A DNA stretch of 64,000 bases, from positions 20,766 to 84,765 of the forward strand of contig JAJAPY010000013.1 in NCBI GenBank assembly GCA_020523885.1, written 5' to 3'. The notes beneath the pieces are model-generated. The model did not search any database and was not told the origin of the DNA. It saw only the letters and a program-made list of their open reading frames with translations. The position numbers and the translations under genes are program-made. This stretch comes from Candidatus Liberimonas magnetica (GTDB taxonomy: Bacteria > Elusimicrobiota > Endomicrobiia > Endomicrobiales > JAFGIL01). Each line of letters begins with the position of its first letter. The first letter of the stretch is position 1. Below, piece after piece: positions 7,396 through 16,685 of this stretch.

Positions 7396-9561
7396 ATGAC
7401 AAAAAAAAATATTGTTTTAAATTTGTTGAGATTTTCTTTATTGTTATATTTTATTAGTTACCCAATAACTGCCCTTGCCGGATGGCAAACAGTGACGATC
7501 GATTCAGGAACAAGCAATTGGGGTGGAAACAACTATTCGCTTAAACTCGATTCAAACGGTAATCCGCAAATATCCTATTTTCGCGACGGGTATGTTAAAC
7601 ATGCTAAGTGGAACGGTACAACATGGTCACTCAGTACAATAGACTCAACGGGATACTATGGCTCAAAAATATCTATGGATTTGGATTCGAGTAATAATCC
7701 ACATATAGTTTACACATACACATCAGGAACAACCGTTTCCTATCTAAAGTATGCCGAATGGACAGGTACTGCGTGGAGCACAAGCACTATAGATTCCCTT
7801 GGTTATACAGGTAAAAACGCAAGCATAGAAATTGACGCATCTAGTAACCTGAACGTGATTTACAAAAGGACAGACACAGGTGAAATAAAGTATGCCAAGT
7901 GGAGCGGTTCCTCATGGACTATTCAGTCAATTGCAGTTTCAACAACAAGTGCATATATATCGTTTGGTCTGGATAAAAACAATTACCCGAATATATCATA
8001 TTTTTCTTATCCTAGCGGTGGCTTAAAGAATTTAAAATGGTCAGGGACAAGCTGGATAACGTTGACAGTTGACACAAATACAAGCGCTGGATACTGTGAT
8101 TCATTAACGGTTGATTCTAACGGTAACCCACATATAGCTTATTATGCATGGCTGGACAAACTAAAATACGCCAAATGGGACAGTACTTCATGGAATACCC
8201 AGTTAGTATCATATCCAGGTGGGACAGATGTAAACGATATGGAGATAAAAACTGATTCAGCCAATAATCCTCACATAACCTATGTAAACAGAAATGATAG
8301 TAATATATACTACGCGAAATGGACAGGTACTTCATGGGACATTAAGACTATAGGCAGCATGGGAAGCTATGCTGGCGGCTTTGGCGGGCATCCAAGTATA
8401 GCGTTAGATTCGTCTAACAATCCACGCATATGCTATATTTATTTCGATACAAACCAATCGCCGATGTACAGCGAAGTAAGGTATGCGAAATATACACCTG
8501 ATATTTATTATTATATAAAAGGCTATGTCAAAGATATCGGCGGAAACGCGATATCTGGCGTAAATATTGACCTATCAGGTGATAGTGCAGGCAGTTATAC
8601 CACAACAGCTTCAGGTTACTACGAGTTCCTAAACCTTCTAAAGGCCGGAAACTATACAATAACACCGTCCAAAACCGATTATTCATTCAGTTCAATAAAT
8701 AATACTTATGCAAATCTTAGTGCAAACCAAGACAACCAGAACTTTACCGGAACTCTTATTACTTATTACATAAAAGGGTATGTTAAAGATACTAATGGTC
8801 AAGTCATAAGCGGTGTGACGGTAGCTTTAACCGGTGATAGTTCACAGCAATACATAACCTCAAGTTCAGGCTATTACGAATTTACAGGGCTATTGTCCGG
8901 TTCCTATACCGTTACTCCAACAAAGACAAATTACACTTTTTCGCCCGCTTATAATACTTATACGCTCACATCAAACCAGACTAACCAGAGTTTCTCAGGC
9001 GACCTTGTGCCGTTAATCTCGGTAAGCGTTTCAAACCTTGATTTTGGCGAGCCCAAGGTAGGCGAATCAAAGACGTTATCGTTTACAATAACCAACACAG
9101 GCGGCGGAACTTTAAGCGGGACAATAACCAGCGACAAAGACTGGCTTACAGTTTCCCCTGCAAGTTTTAGCGCAAGCACAACAACAGTGACCGCTGCCGT
9201 AAACACATCCGGACTTACAGGTAAAAATTATACAGGTATAATAACTATAACATCAAACGGCGGCAATAAAACAGTAACTGTAAGTGTTACACCTACCTGC
9301 GTGATAGTATACCCTAACCCGTATAGGATATCCAAAGGTGCACCGTTAAACTTTTGGGGTACAGGTGTGCCTTTTTGCGAGATAGATATCTATACGCTTA
9401 CTGGCAATCTTGTCAAAACAATCAGAGAAACAAGCGGCAATGACAAAGTATCTTGGTCTGCTGAAAATGACAGCAACGAAAAAATAGTTCCTGGGATCTA
9501 TCTTTACAAAACTAAAAATTTTAGGGAAAACAATATCGGCAAATTTACGGTAACAAAATAA
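7396..9561 (+). CDS. Secreted multi-repeat protein with carboxypeptidase-regulatory-like and FlgD/sorting-like C-terminal domains
   Basis: 721 residues. Start chosen at ATG 7396 behind AAAGGAGG (7381-7388); a signal peptide follows (RFSLLLYFISYPITALAG). Residues to about 375 hold roughly seven repeats of about 50 residues with the words NNPHI.Y and YAKWTGTSW, probably a beta-propeller-like fold. Two CarboxypepD_reg-like domains follow (KGYVKDxxGxxISGV), then an Ig-like domain (LDFGEPKVGESKTLSF). The end has a VYPNPYR...FTVTK domain like FlgD/type-IX-style sorting ends, pointing to the cell surface. The next gene is a PorV-like porin. Substrate unknown. Confidence 0.85.
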   Translation: MTKKNIVLNLLRFSLLLYFISYPITALAGWQTVTIDSGTSNWGGNNYSLKLDSNGNPQISYFRDGYVKHAKWNGTTWSLSTIDSTGYYGSKISMDLDSSNNPHIVYTYTSGTTVSYLKYAEWTGTAWSTSTIDSLGYTGKNASIEIDASSNLNVIYKRTDTGEIKYAKWSGSSWTIQSIAVSTTSAYISFGLDKNNYPNISYFSYPSGGLKNLKWSGTSWITLTVDTNTSAGYCDSLTVDSNGNPHIAYYAWLDKLKYAKWDSTSWNTQLVSYPGGTDVNDMEIKTDSANNPHITYVNRNDSNIYYAKWTGTSWDIKTIGSMGSYAGGFGGHPSIALDSSNNPRICYIYFDTNQSPMYSEVRYAKYTPDIYYYIKGYVKDIGGNAISGVNIDLSGDSAGSYTTTASGYYEFLNLLKAGNYTITPSKTDYSFSSINNTYANLSANQDNQNFTGTLITYYIKGYVKDTNGQVISGVTVALTGDSSQQYITSSSGYYEFTGLLSGSYTVTPTKTNYTFSPAYNTYTLTSNQTNQSFSGDLVPLISVSVSNLDFGEPKVGESKTLSFTITNTGGGTLSGTITSDKDWLTVSPASFSASTTTVTAAVNTSGLTGKNYTGIITITSNGGNKTVTVSVTPTCVIVYPNPYRISKGAPLNFWGTGVPFCEIDIYTLTGNLVKTIRETSGNDKVSWSAENDSNEKIVPGIYLYKTKNFRENNIGKFTVTK

Positions 9562-9619
9562 AACTGTGTTTCAGTGTAAAAATCGGCATCTTGTTACTGC
9601 TGAACAATAAGGAGGCACG

Positions 9620-10558
9620 ATGAAAAATTTTATCTTGATGACACTTATGTTCTTATGTTTATTATCTTTAGTTGAAAAAAATGTATTTGCAGACAGTTCT
9701 GGAAGCGTTGGCGGTGAACTGTTGAAACTAGATTTAGGCGAACGTGCAATAGGTATGGGCGGCGCATTTTGCGCTGTTTCGGATAATGTTACCGCCATAC
9801 ACTGGAACCCTGCCGGTTTAGCTCAACTGAATCTAAGAGAAATATCGTTAACTCAATACGATTATGTGTTAGATATGCCTGTCAAATATTTGGGGTTTGC
9901 GTATCCTTTAAACAAAAATCACGGTGTTTTAGGTGTACAGTTTGTACAGCTTACTTCTGACGATATTTATAGGGACGATAATGCTTCTTTACTAGGTAAA
10001 TTTACGGATGAGAAAACTGCTGTTACATTGAGTTACTCGCTTGTTATAAATGATGTGTTGTTATTCGGAATAAATCTGAACACATTATATTCAAGATATG
10101 ACACATATGAAACAAGCGGCGCGGGTGTTGATATGGGATTGTTGTACAAAACACCGGTCAAAAATCTTAAACTGGGTGTTGTTGTTAAGAATATTGATGC
10201 AAGCATAAAGTTTACAGATGATCTGGAAACAATTCCTCTCAACCTGACACTCGGGGCATCTTATGCTTTGCTTGACAAAAAACTGATACTTGCGCTTGAT
10301 ACGGACATCTTTAAAGATGCAGGTTCAAAGTTGCATCTTGGCTGTGAGTACAACTATGCGCCTGTCAAGAAATGGGATATGCAACTCTCTTTACGGGTCG
10401 GGTACCAAAACTCACTTAATTCCGGAAACAGTGCTCTGATGTCAGGTGTAAATACCGGGTTTGGTATAAGATACAAGAACTACAGTATTGACTATGTTTC
10501 GTTACCATATAATGATTTTGGTACAGTTGCAAGAACATCTTTAAGCGTAAGATTTTAA
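9620..10558 (+). CDS. PorV/PorQ (UPF0164)-family outer-membrane beta-barrel
   Basis: 312 residues, ribosome site AAGGAGG (9609-9615). A signal peptide (LMFLCLLSLVEKNVFA) is followed by the family signature GERAIGMGGAFCAVSDNVTAIHWNP. The rest alternates in beta strands and ends in aromatic-X-Phe (SVRF), typical of outer-membrane barrels. PorV-type proteins shuttle or anchor surface proteins carrying sorting domains. The preceding gene encodes such a protein, so the two probably work together at the outer membrane. Unusual cargo for a mobile element. Confidence 0.85.
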   Translation: MKNFILMTLMFLCLLSLVEKNVFADSSGSVGGELLKLDLGERAIGMGGAFCAVSDNVTAIHWNPAGLAQLNLREISLTQYDYVLDMPVKYLGFAYPLNKNHGVLGVQFVQLTSDDIYRDDNASLLGKFTDEKTAVTLSYSLVINDVLLFGINLNTLYSRYDTYETSGAGVDMGLLYKTPVKNLKLGVVVKNIDASIKFTDDLETIPLNLTLGASYALLDKKLILALDTDIFKDAGSKLHLGCEYNYAPVKKWDMQLSLRVGYQNSLNSGNSALMSGVNTGFGIRYKNYSIDYVSLPYNDFGTVARTSLSVRF

Positions 10559-10650
10559 CGTTGGGTACGATAATAACTTTCAAAGGAAGAATATAGCCAG
10601 AAGAAAAAGCAGGTATTAGATAATATAAAATAAACACAATCATTTATTTC

Positions 10651-10700
10651 AGGGGCAACGGTAAGTCTGACCCCCAAAGATGAGCCGTTGCCTCTTTCTT
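10651..10700 (+). terminator. Rho-independent terminator after the porin gene
   Basis: AGGGGCAACGG (10651-10661) pairs with CCGTTGCCTCT (10685-10695), one G-T pair, then TTCTTTTT. It overlaps a candidate upstream start of the next gene, which I therefore reject. Confidence 0.8.
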
Positions 10701-10742
10701 TTTAGTAAAACTTATAAATCAGGCATCTGTGTGATTGTCATA

Positions 10743-11387
10743 ATGGCAGAAGACTTAGAGAATGATAAGTGGGTTGATATTAAAATATCATTAAGTGCCC
10801 TTTCTTCGGGTATAATAAAGGCAAAGAAGCAGCTTGAAGAATATTCAAAGGAACTCGGCTGGGAAATAGAAACAGCCAAAAAGGGTGTTGTAGACGTTGA
10901 TGGTGAACGGTGGTATGAAATTACAGTTGCACCTAAAGGTGGTAAAATAAGCCCGGAGGATTTAAGAGAACGAAGCGATTTAATTAAGGGGTTTGCCGGA
11001 GCTATATTGAGAGATACAATCTGCCAGGGTAATGAAGAGAGATGGCAGAAAAATAACATTAACACATGGGGTTTTACGACTATAGATAAGAAACTATGTC
11101 TAAACATATCATTTTATACTATACTTTCCATTGTCCTTGATTTAAAGAAAGCGATAAAGCTTGACCATGAAAGCCCTAATCTATTCGAAAAAGCATTTGA
11201 AATATCTTTGAAAGAATGGTATCTCGAAAACGTGAAGAAAATCAATGGTCTTTTCGTTTCTGGTGAGGATAAATCTAATGCAGAGCGCTTAACTGTTATT
11301 TTAGAAGAAAATGGAATGCCTAAAATTCATTTTGTGAAAAAAGGATTTACACGGAAGCTCGTAGATTTTCTTTTTTGTGACGATTAA
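10743..11387 (+). CDS. Hypothetical protein, 214 residues
   Basis: Soluble and charged; an N-terminal helical part with KAKKQLEEYSKELGWEIETA, a beta segment ERWYEITVAPKGGKIS, and a C-terminal half without membrane segments. No catalytic motif or family recognised. Start at ATG 10743 because the earlier ATG (10680) lies within the terminator of the preceding gene; the ribosome site is poor. Monocistronic, followed by about 120 bases before a dyad motif and the winged-helix gene. Confidence 0.65.
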   Translation: MAEDLENDKWVDIKISLSALSSGIIKAKKQLEEYSKELGWEIETAKKGVVDVDGERWYEITVAPKGGKISPEDLRERSDLIKGFAGAILRDTICQGNEERWQKNNINTWGFTTIDKKLCLNISFYTILSIVLDLKKAIKLDHESPNLFEKAFEISLKEWYLENVKKINGLFVSGEDKSNAERLTVILEENGMPKIHFVKKGFTRKLVDFLFCDD

Positions 11388-11512
11388 TATTTTAAATTCA
11401 TAAATATGTTTCTTTCAGTGCAATATTATAAGTTAAGCGAGTGATTAGGATTTTTACCTTTGTCTGTTATTTAACAAAAATATCATTATTTTTTCGTAAA
11501 TAGTAGCCTGTC

Positions 11513-11532
11513 TTTTAGGACAATCCTATTAA
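11513..11532 (+). promoter_or_regulatory. Recurrent 20-bp dyad motif, copy A
   Basis: TTTTAGGACAATCCTATTAA. The core AGGA-N3-TCCT is a perfect dyad. It ends 23 bases before the start of the winged-helix gene. Related copies stand at 16431, 16473 and 16812. Confidence 0.65.
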
Positions 11533-11555
11533 AAAGCATATTTTGCAGTATCTAT

Positions 11556-12131
11556 ATGCGAAAAGAGGTGACGGCAAATTATGAGTGGGTGGCTGAAAGT
11601 GCTAGGCGAAAAGCCATTCTATTGAGTTTTAACAGGCCAATGATTAAATCTGAGATTGAGGAAAAGGTTTCTTCTTTTATTGGTATCAAAGGCAGGGCAA
11701 GCGTTAAGCTGAAAGAATTTATTGACAGAGGACTGATAGTATTCTCAAATCAGGCAGTAAGAGAAGGCAGGATTTACAGCTTATCCGAAACCGGCAGGGG
11801 AATTGCCCTTGAGGTTGCGGAATCAGGCAATTTTCATTGGCAGTATTCCGAGCCGGTGCTTGACTGGCGATTATATGGCAGTATTGTTTGCGGTAGGCGA
11901 AAGAGAAAAATATTGCATGATATAGTAGAGAAAGGGCGCATTACTACGATTTTAAAACACTATCATATAAAAGCTGAACTCTTGCGGGATACCCCCCGTA
12001 GTTATAGATACAAAATTCTTAATGACTTCCTGAAATCAGGGGTTGTGCAGAAGATTATTGAAAAAGGAGTGCCTGTATATGTGCCGACTGAGAAGGCCAG
12101 GGAGTTATATTCACTTATTTTTGCGAATTAG
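11556..12131 (+). CDS. Winged-helix DNA-binding protein, probable regulator
   Basis: 191 residues. Two winged-helix-like units are visible. The first (about 28-88) runs from a helix IKSEIEEKVSSF to a wing RIYSLSETGRGIA. The second (about 112-185) runs from KRKILHDIVEKG to VYVPTEKARELY. Starts at ATG 11556 (a GTG at 11568 is also possible); no upstream ribosome site is seen, so it may be translated from a near-leaderless message beginning just after the dyad motif. Its position next to that motif makes it the best candidate for the protein that reads the motif across the element, which is inference. Converges with the next gene with a 4-base overlap. Confidence 0.65.
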   Translation: MRKEVTANYEWVAESARRKAILLSFNRPMIKSEIEEKVSSFIGIKGRASVKLKEFIDRGLIVFSNQAVREGRIYSLSETGRGIALEVAESGNFHWQYSEPVLDWRLYGSIVCGRRKRKILHDIVEKGRITTILKHYHIKAELLRDTPRSYRYKILNDFLKSGVVQKIIEKGVPVYVPTEKARELYSLIFAN

Positions 12132-13357
12132 CTTTGATTCTTCTTTTTTATATTTATCTTGGTTGATTCTATTTTTTCGTTCATTTTTGCCCATTTCTTT
12201 TTTAGCTCTATTCCTTTAGCAGGATCGTTCATTCGCACCCCTTGTTTATCTAGTTCTATTAACATAGTCTTAATAAAATCTAAAGAAATGTCCTGAAAAT
12301 CCTTTAGGTTATTGAACTGGTCAGTTAGGCTATTTACTTTTTCTTCCAATTCAGTCTTTTTATCAGGGGGCAGTTCTTCAGTCTGGTAGATTTGGTTTTT
12401 TAAAATCGCTTTCAAGGTTTCTTCATCTAAGTGTTCATAGGCCTGGCTCATGTCCTTAGAGTGACCCATGAAGTCAGCAGCCGTGTCCTTGCTTATCTTA
12501 CCTTCACGTGCCAGCTTGTATAACATCGTGGCTCTGCTATGTCTCAGGAGATAGTTCCACATATTACGTCCAACCTTATCAGACAGCCCACGCATCCACA
12601 AGCTAATAGTAGATTTATCGATTGGTTTGTTTATATCCCCCTTACTATGGAAAACATAAACACCAATAGTTCCAAGCCTTTCTTGTTCTTGTTTTAACAG
12701 ATGCAAATAGCCAGTAGCTTTCTTTACAAACACAGGCCGAGACCTTTTTGTCTTTGTGGCATAAATATTAACCTCTGAAATGTCTCCATCTATGCTCAGC
12801 TTTAAGTCTGCCCACTTCAACAGCCTTGTCTCAATGGTCCTTAGTCCAGCTTCAAATTGAACCAAGAAGAATGTCTTATAGAATAGCCTACTTTCATGTT
12901 TTAGAATATTCTCAATATCTATTTCGGTAAGCATATCTGCGGAAGACATCTTATTTTTATTAGCAGGTTTTGAGATTAGCCTGATATCTTCTAAGTTATT
13001 GAATCGAGCTGACCAATCCTTAAAATGCCATTTAAGAAAATTTCTTAAGTTTATCTTAATGTTATTGCGCGCATAATCACCCATATAGGAATTGTTAAGC
13101 AAAACCAGGAAGTTAATAATGTCATTTAAGGTTAGTTTTGAAAAAGGCTTTTCTGTAACATATCGGATATGTAATACATAGCGCTTGATGTCTGCCAAAG
13201 TCTCGGCAGTCATAGAACCATACTTGGCTCTAGCCGTTCTATATTTTAAATACTGGCTAATAATATCCTGCTCTTTCTTAGGTAGGGAATTATAAAAGAA
13301 TTCAATCGGCGAGCCCCCTTGTCTGCCTTTCTCGAACTTCGGATAATTATTTAGCAT
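12128..13357 (-). CDS. Tyrosine recombinase/integrase with YxxR in place of HxxR
   Basis: 409 residues with a full core-binding domain (about 25-120) and catalytic domain. R173 lies in EAGLRTIET, then a beta-hairpin lysine region (ATKTKRSRP), Y269-L-L-R272-H273-S-R-A-T, GHS at 298-300, and nucleophile Y307 in SQAYEHL. The first histidine of the usual HxxR box is a tyrosine here, a variant I associate with some archaeal-type integrases. A charged helical tail of about 90 residues follows. It may integrate or excise a sub-element inside the larger serine-integrase element, or act as a resolvase. Confidence 0.85.
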   Translation of the reverse strand: MLNNYPKFEKGRQGGSPIEFFYNSLPKKEQDIISQYLKYRTARAKYGSMTAETLADIKRYVLHIRYVTEKPFSKLTLNDIINFLVLLNNSYMGDYARNNIKINLRNFLKWHFKDWSARFNNLEDIRLISKPANKNKMSSADMLTEIDIENILKHESRLFYKTFFLVQFEAGLRTIETRLLKWADLKLSIDGDISEVNIYATKTKRSRPVFVKKATGYLHLLKQEQERLGTIGVYVFHSKGDINKPIDKSTISLWMRGLSDKVGRNMWNYLLRHSRATMLYKLAREGKISKDTAADFMGHSKDMSQAYEHLDEETLKAILKNQIYQTEELPPDKKTELEEKVNSLTDQFNNLKDFQDISLDFIKTMLIELDKQGVRMNDPAKGIELKKKWAKMNEKIESTKINIKKKNQS

Positions 13358-13601
13358 ATAAGAAGCTATCTATTGAACCTTATAAACGTTTGGAAAAGGC
13401 TGTCCATTGTGCTACGCCGGGTAATACTTCCCAAACATTGTTAATGGTTAGGAATTGCCTATAAGACCTTAAGCTTAAGACTTTCATATACAGAATCTAT
13501 CCTTTAAAAATCTTGTTCATAAAATAATATTATACAGGCATTTTTACAAACGGAGCATTGTCTAATTCATTCATGAATATCTCTGGTTACAGTATTGCAT
13601 T
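13358..13601. other. Upstream region of the minus-strand integrase, with an inverted repeat
   Basis: No gene seen. GTTTGG (13388-13393) and CCAAAC (13430-13435) form a spaced inverted repeat about 30-80 bases upstream of the integrase start. An operator or arm-type binding site is possible but not shown. Confidence 0.3.
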
Positions 13602-13775
13602 TTAGTAATAACCCGAATGTTTGTCATACCCGCCGGTATAGTAGTCCTTGTGGGATTCTACTATGTGGTTGAAAGCAAGCTCTATGTCTTTCAATGTATT
13701 TCTTATAGACTCAACATTGCTGCTCATTCGTAGTATTGCCTTTTCGCATTTCTTTTCAAGATTTTCGTTTGCCAT
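13602..13775 (-). CDS. Small hypothetical protein, 57 residues
   Basis: Reads MANENLEKKCEKAILRMSSN at its start and ends in DKHSGYY. Charged, helical, coiled-coil-like, with no predicted membrane segment. It lies 68 bases downstream of the HerA-type ATPase on the same strand and is probably the last gene of that operon. No strong ribosome site, so moderate confidence. No family recognised. Confidence 0.45.
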   Translation of the reverse strand: MANENLEKKCEKAILRMSSNVESIRNTLKDIELAFNHIVESHKDYYTGGYDKHSGYY

Positions 13776-13843
13776 TTGTTATTTTGTGGTGAATACAGTT
13801 TTCTTTATATTCGTTGTCCTAAAACTCGGGCTTGGCAGAGTGG

Positions 13844-15877
13844 CTACGCATAATTGCCGACGCTGGTGGCTATCACTTTTTTTGTGTTAATTATGCCTGC
13901 CTTTTTAAGCTCTTCCTTGATTTTGAGTTCTGTGGCTTCGTTTGTGGCGACAGAAATTACGCAGGTGCAGTTGTGTTTCAGGCACTTCATTACATTGTAA
14001 ACTGCTCTCCTGGGTTCTGTCTCAATTTCTATGGCAATATTCTCATTCTGTTTTTCTATGATTATATCGGCATTTCCATTTACGGGTTCTTCAATCTTAA
14101 CCTTGTATCCTTGTTTTGAATAGTATTCGGCTATTTTGTTTTTCCAGTAGCGATGTTCTATGCCTTCGTTTGAGAATTTAGCATCATATCCTGTTTCATT
14201 CAGGTGTGCTATTCCCTTGTTTGTGAGCTGTAATGCCTTAATCATTCCTTTTGCAGTTGTTATCTTTCCTGATTCTACCAGACCCTTTTCAATCAGCCTA
14301 TCCTTTGTCTTGTTTCCTTCCCTTACATTCAATTCAAGCCGGTTGTATCTTTCAATTATGTTAGAAGTCGGCATTTCATACACATCTGCCAGGAATTTAT
14401 TGTAAACAAGGGGTATTTCAATTTTTTGCGAAACAGGGGGTATAGTATCATGACATGGTGAAATACCCTCAAATTCGCTGAAATTCTTGTTTACAGGGCT
14501 GGTAGAGGCGAAATGCCCCTTCATTCTTTCTTTAATTATTTCATCTGTTATTACCCCTTTTTGGATAGGAACCAATGGGAATTTTACATGGCAGGGATCA
14601 ATCCTGTTTTTTATTTTTAGTATTCCTTCGCCGACTTTCAGCTTATCAAGATAGATTTCCTGCCCGTTTTCAAGGAACAATGATTTCTTTGAAGCGTAAA
14701 TGTCATCGCCGTGCTGCAAGCCTAAAGTAATCTGTGTGTGGCAGTTGCCGAGAATGTATATAGGCAGAAGGCTTGTATGCTGTGTTATGCTTACCAATCC
14801 TTCCCCGAATCCTCTTATCTCTCGATATACGTTTTCCAATGAACTTAAAGATTCCATTTCTATTTTGTTTTTAGGGAAAAGATTATGAATTTCCTCAATG
14901 AACAGGACGTGCCTTAATTTATCGCTTTCTCTTTGCGAGAGCCTGTATAAGTGGATCCATCTCAAAATTATTTCAGTAAAGAAAGTTCTCAAGGGTTTTG
15001 GCATTTCCTGGTCAAGTTCTATTATGACGGGTTTTTCAAGTAACTCTTCAAGCTTTATAGGATGCCTTACATTAAAGCATACTGCATGAGGCCCGAAGGT
15101 GAAGCTCTTTAATACCCTTGCTGTGGACTGCTTCCAGAGCAGCTCTCTTGCGAAAGCATTTGTCTTTTCAAGTTCCTTCAAGCCGTCAAAGAAGTTAGGG
15201 TATTTGTCGCCCTGTCCTATGGTAAAACCTGCTTCTTTGAATTTCTTTTCATAAATCTTCATGAAGAAGTCTGCGACTCCCATACCGGCAAGGTGCGATC
15301 TTTCAAGGGCTTCTGTTATTATTGCAAGCCATGTTTTCCAATGAACATTTGGCGGCGGCCTGAAAGGGTTCCAGTAAAAAGGCGCTGTCATTCTTCCTAC
15401 TGTGAATACTTGTACATCCTTTAATTCAGGAAATTTGTCTGAAAGACTTAACAAATTACGGTAGCTTCTTTTCCAGTCAATTACTATAAAGGGGGTTTTG
15501 TTCTTTAGCAGGTTAAGGGCGAGAATCATGGCCAGATTTGTCTTACCCTCGCCTGTTATTGAGAATATGCCTATCTGTTTTACAAAGTCCTGCTCATTTA
15601 GTCCAACCGGACAGACTTCTTTTCCGTTATACAAGACGTTCCCGATGGGGAATGTTCCCTTTGCAGATTCTTTGTCAGGCGGAACAAGTAGAATGTTTTC
15701 CTTTCCAATGTCTGTTTGCAGATGCTTGAAATATAGAACCTGAAATATTTCCTCAAGCTCTTTTCTATCTTTCCAGCCACTCGTGAGGTAAGTTTTCCAT
15801 AAAATGTCTGCTTTCCAGCCTAGTACGGGCTTGAGCCTCTTGCAAATCTCTTCCGGTGTGAGGTTATTGTTATTCAT
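13844..15877 (-). CDS. HerA/VirD4-type ATPase with winged-helix and nuclease-like C-terminus
   Basis: 677 residues. Walker A SITGEGKT at 106-113 and Walker B VLFIEEIHNL near 345, followed by ITQHT, as in HerA/FtsK/VirD4 DNA pumps. A winged-helix-like region (about 505-580, LQLTNKGIAHLNETG) follows. The last 90 residues contain NADIIIEKQNENIAIEIETE, a D...ExE layout close to restriction-endonuclease folds but lacking the usual lysine. The start has GGGAG ten bases upstream and overlaps the preceding gene by 8 bases. The same three-part architecture recurs in the gene at 32153. DNA pumping and processing for transfer, replication or defence are all possible; no relaxase or type IV secretion gene was seen. 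Confidence 0.8.
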   Translation of the reverse strand: MNNNNLTPEEICKRLKPVLGWKADILWKTYLTSGWKDRKELEEIFQVLYFKHLQTDIGKENILLVPPDKESAKGTFPIGNVLYNGKEVCPVGLNEQDFVKQIGIFSITGEGKTNLAMILALNLLKNKTPFIVIDWKRSYRNLLSLSDKFPELKDVQVFTVGRMTAPFYWNPFRPPPNVHWKTWLAIITEALERSHLAGMGVADFFMKIYEKKFKEAGFTIGQGDKYPNFFDGLKELEKTNAFARELLWKQSTARVLKSFTFGPHAVCFNVRHPIKLEELLEKPVIIELDQEMPKPLRTFFTEIILRWIHLYRLSQRESDKLRHVLFIEEIHNLFPKNKIEMESLSSLENVYREIRGFGEGLVSITQHTSLLPIYILGNCHTQITLGLQHGDDIYASKKSLFLENGQEIYLDKLKVGEGILKIKNRIDPCHVKFPLVPIQKGVITDEIIKERMKGHFASTSPVNKNFSEFEGISPCHDTIPPVSQKIEIPLVYNKFLADVYEMPTSNIIERYNRLELNVREGNKTKDRLIEKGLVESGKITTAKGMIKALQLTNKGIAHLNETGYDAKFSNEGIEHRYWKNKIAEYYSKQGYKVKIEEPVNGNADIIIEKQNENIAIEIETEPRRAVYNVMKCLKHNCTCVISVATNEATELKIKEELKKAGIINTKKVIATSVGNYA

Positions 15878-16406
15878 ACCGCACTACTCCCTCAAGGCTG
15901 TTTCCTGAAATCAGTTGTTTCTTCCTTGCGTTTGTCTTGTAATCATTCATTGCAAACATCAGGTCTTTTCTTAACTCTGCTATATCGCGCCAGCATGATA
16001 TTTCCTGCTCTCTTTTATCTTTTTCAGAATCCAGTATGCTTTTTTCGATGTCATTCCTTGCTTTGATAATTACTGGTGAGGTTGTGTCACAGAAAAGGTC
16101 TTCAAGCTGGAAGAGCCTGCTTCGCTGTCCTGATATTGAATAATCTATTTTGTTCAGGTTATTGTATTTTATCCCTATTCTTTCCTTTATCTGCGATATG
16201 GTGTTAATGACTGAGCTTTTTGCAAAAGCTGTCTTGTCAGCAAACAATAGGTCAATTTCGTCTTTGGAATCCCTGCATGATTGCATTTCCATAAACCTAT
16301 TCAATAGAGTCAGGTCTTCCTTGTCTGCATATATCGGGATAAAGCCATTATTCTTTTCCTTCTTGCAGTATTCCAAGTCCTTTATGATTTTGTATTCAAG
16401 TTTCAT
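15870..16406 (-). CDS. Hypothetical helical protein upstream of the HerA-type ATPase
   Basis: 178 residues, mostly charged helix (ISQIKERIGIKYNNLNKI, then DIEKSILDSEKDKREQEI), suggesting coiled coils. AAAAGAG precedes the start. It overlaps the ATPase gene by 8 bases, so it is probably a partner or regulator of it. Its promoter region carries a dyad motif in divergent orientation to the histone gene. No family recognised. Confidence 0.65.
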   Translation of the reverse strand: MKLEYKIIKDLEYCKKEKNNGFIPIYADKEDLTLLNRFMEMQSCRDSKDEIDLLFADKTAFAKSSVINTISQIKERIGIKYNNLNKIDYSISGQRSRLFQLEDLFCDTTSPVIIKARNDIEKSILDSEKDKREQEISCWRDIAELRKDLMFAMNDYKTNARKKQLISGNSLEGVVRYE

Positions 16407-16430
16407 CTCTTTTAAGTGGCAATCAGTTCC

Positions 16431-16450
16431 TTAAAAGCTATGTCCTAATT
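16431..16450 (-). promoter_or_regulatory. Recurrent 20-bp dyad motif, copy D
   Basis: On the minus strand AATTAGGACATAGCTTTTAA, 24 bases before the start of the gene at 16406. It is the most divergent of the four copies. Confidence 0.5.
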
Positions 16451-16472
16451 CACGGGAAGGGGATAACTTCTC

Positions 16473-16492
16473 TTTTAGGACACTCCTTTTAT
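16473..16492 (+). promoter_or_regulatory. Recurrent 20-bp dyad motif, copy B
   Basis: TTTTAGGACACTCCTTTTAT with the perfect core AGGA-cac-TCCT, 16-22 bases before the histone start. Back-to-back with copy D on the other strand, so this gap is a divergent promoter. Confidence 0.65.
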
Positions 16493-16514
16493 GTGGCCCT
16501 GCCTGCTTATGTCA

Positions 16515-16685
16515 ATGAAAAAGATAGTTGTAGTTGAAAGCAGGATAAGGGATTTGATTGAAGGTGTGAGCCTGTCCTCTGATTTTATCCCTGCCTTGAG
16601 TTTAAGGGTTGAAACTTTAGTCAAAGAAGCAAAAAGGAGAGCTGAATCAAATGGAAGAAAGACATTGCAATCAAAAGACCTGTAA
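16515..16685 (+). CDS. Bacterial histone (single histone fold, Bdellovibrio HBb-like)
   Basis: 56 residues from ATG 16515 (ATG 16509 also possible). Helix 1 is VESRIRDLIEG, loop 1 VSLSSDF, the long helix 2 IPALSLRVETLVKEAKRRAE, and loop 2 carries NGRKTLQSKDL, the RKT-x-x-x-DL signature of histone folds. The third helix is truncated, as in bacterial single histones such as Bd0055 of Bdellovibrio. It should bind and bend DNA as a dimer, as a nucleoid protein for the element. The dyad motif lies just upstream and a zinc-ribbon gene overlaps its 3' end. Confidence 0.75.
   Translation: MKKIVVVESRIRDLIEGVSLSSDFIPALSLRVETLVKEAKRRAESNGRKTLQSKDL

Noticed and set aside
10680..10742. Upstream start of the hypothetical gene at 10743
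   Set aside because: The ATG lies inside the terminator hairpin of the preceding gene.
13832..14119. Plus-strand frames across the HerA-type ATPase gene
   Set aside because: They are antisense to a clearly coding region with ATPase motifs.
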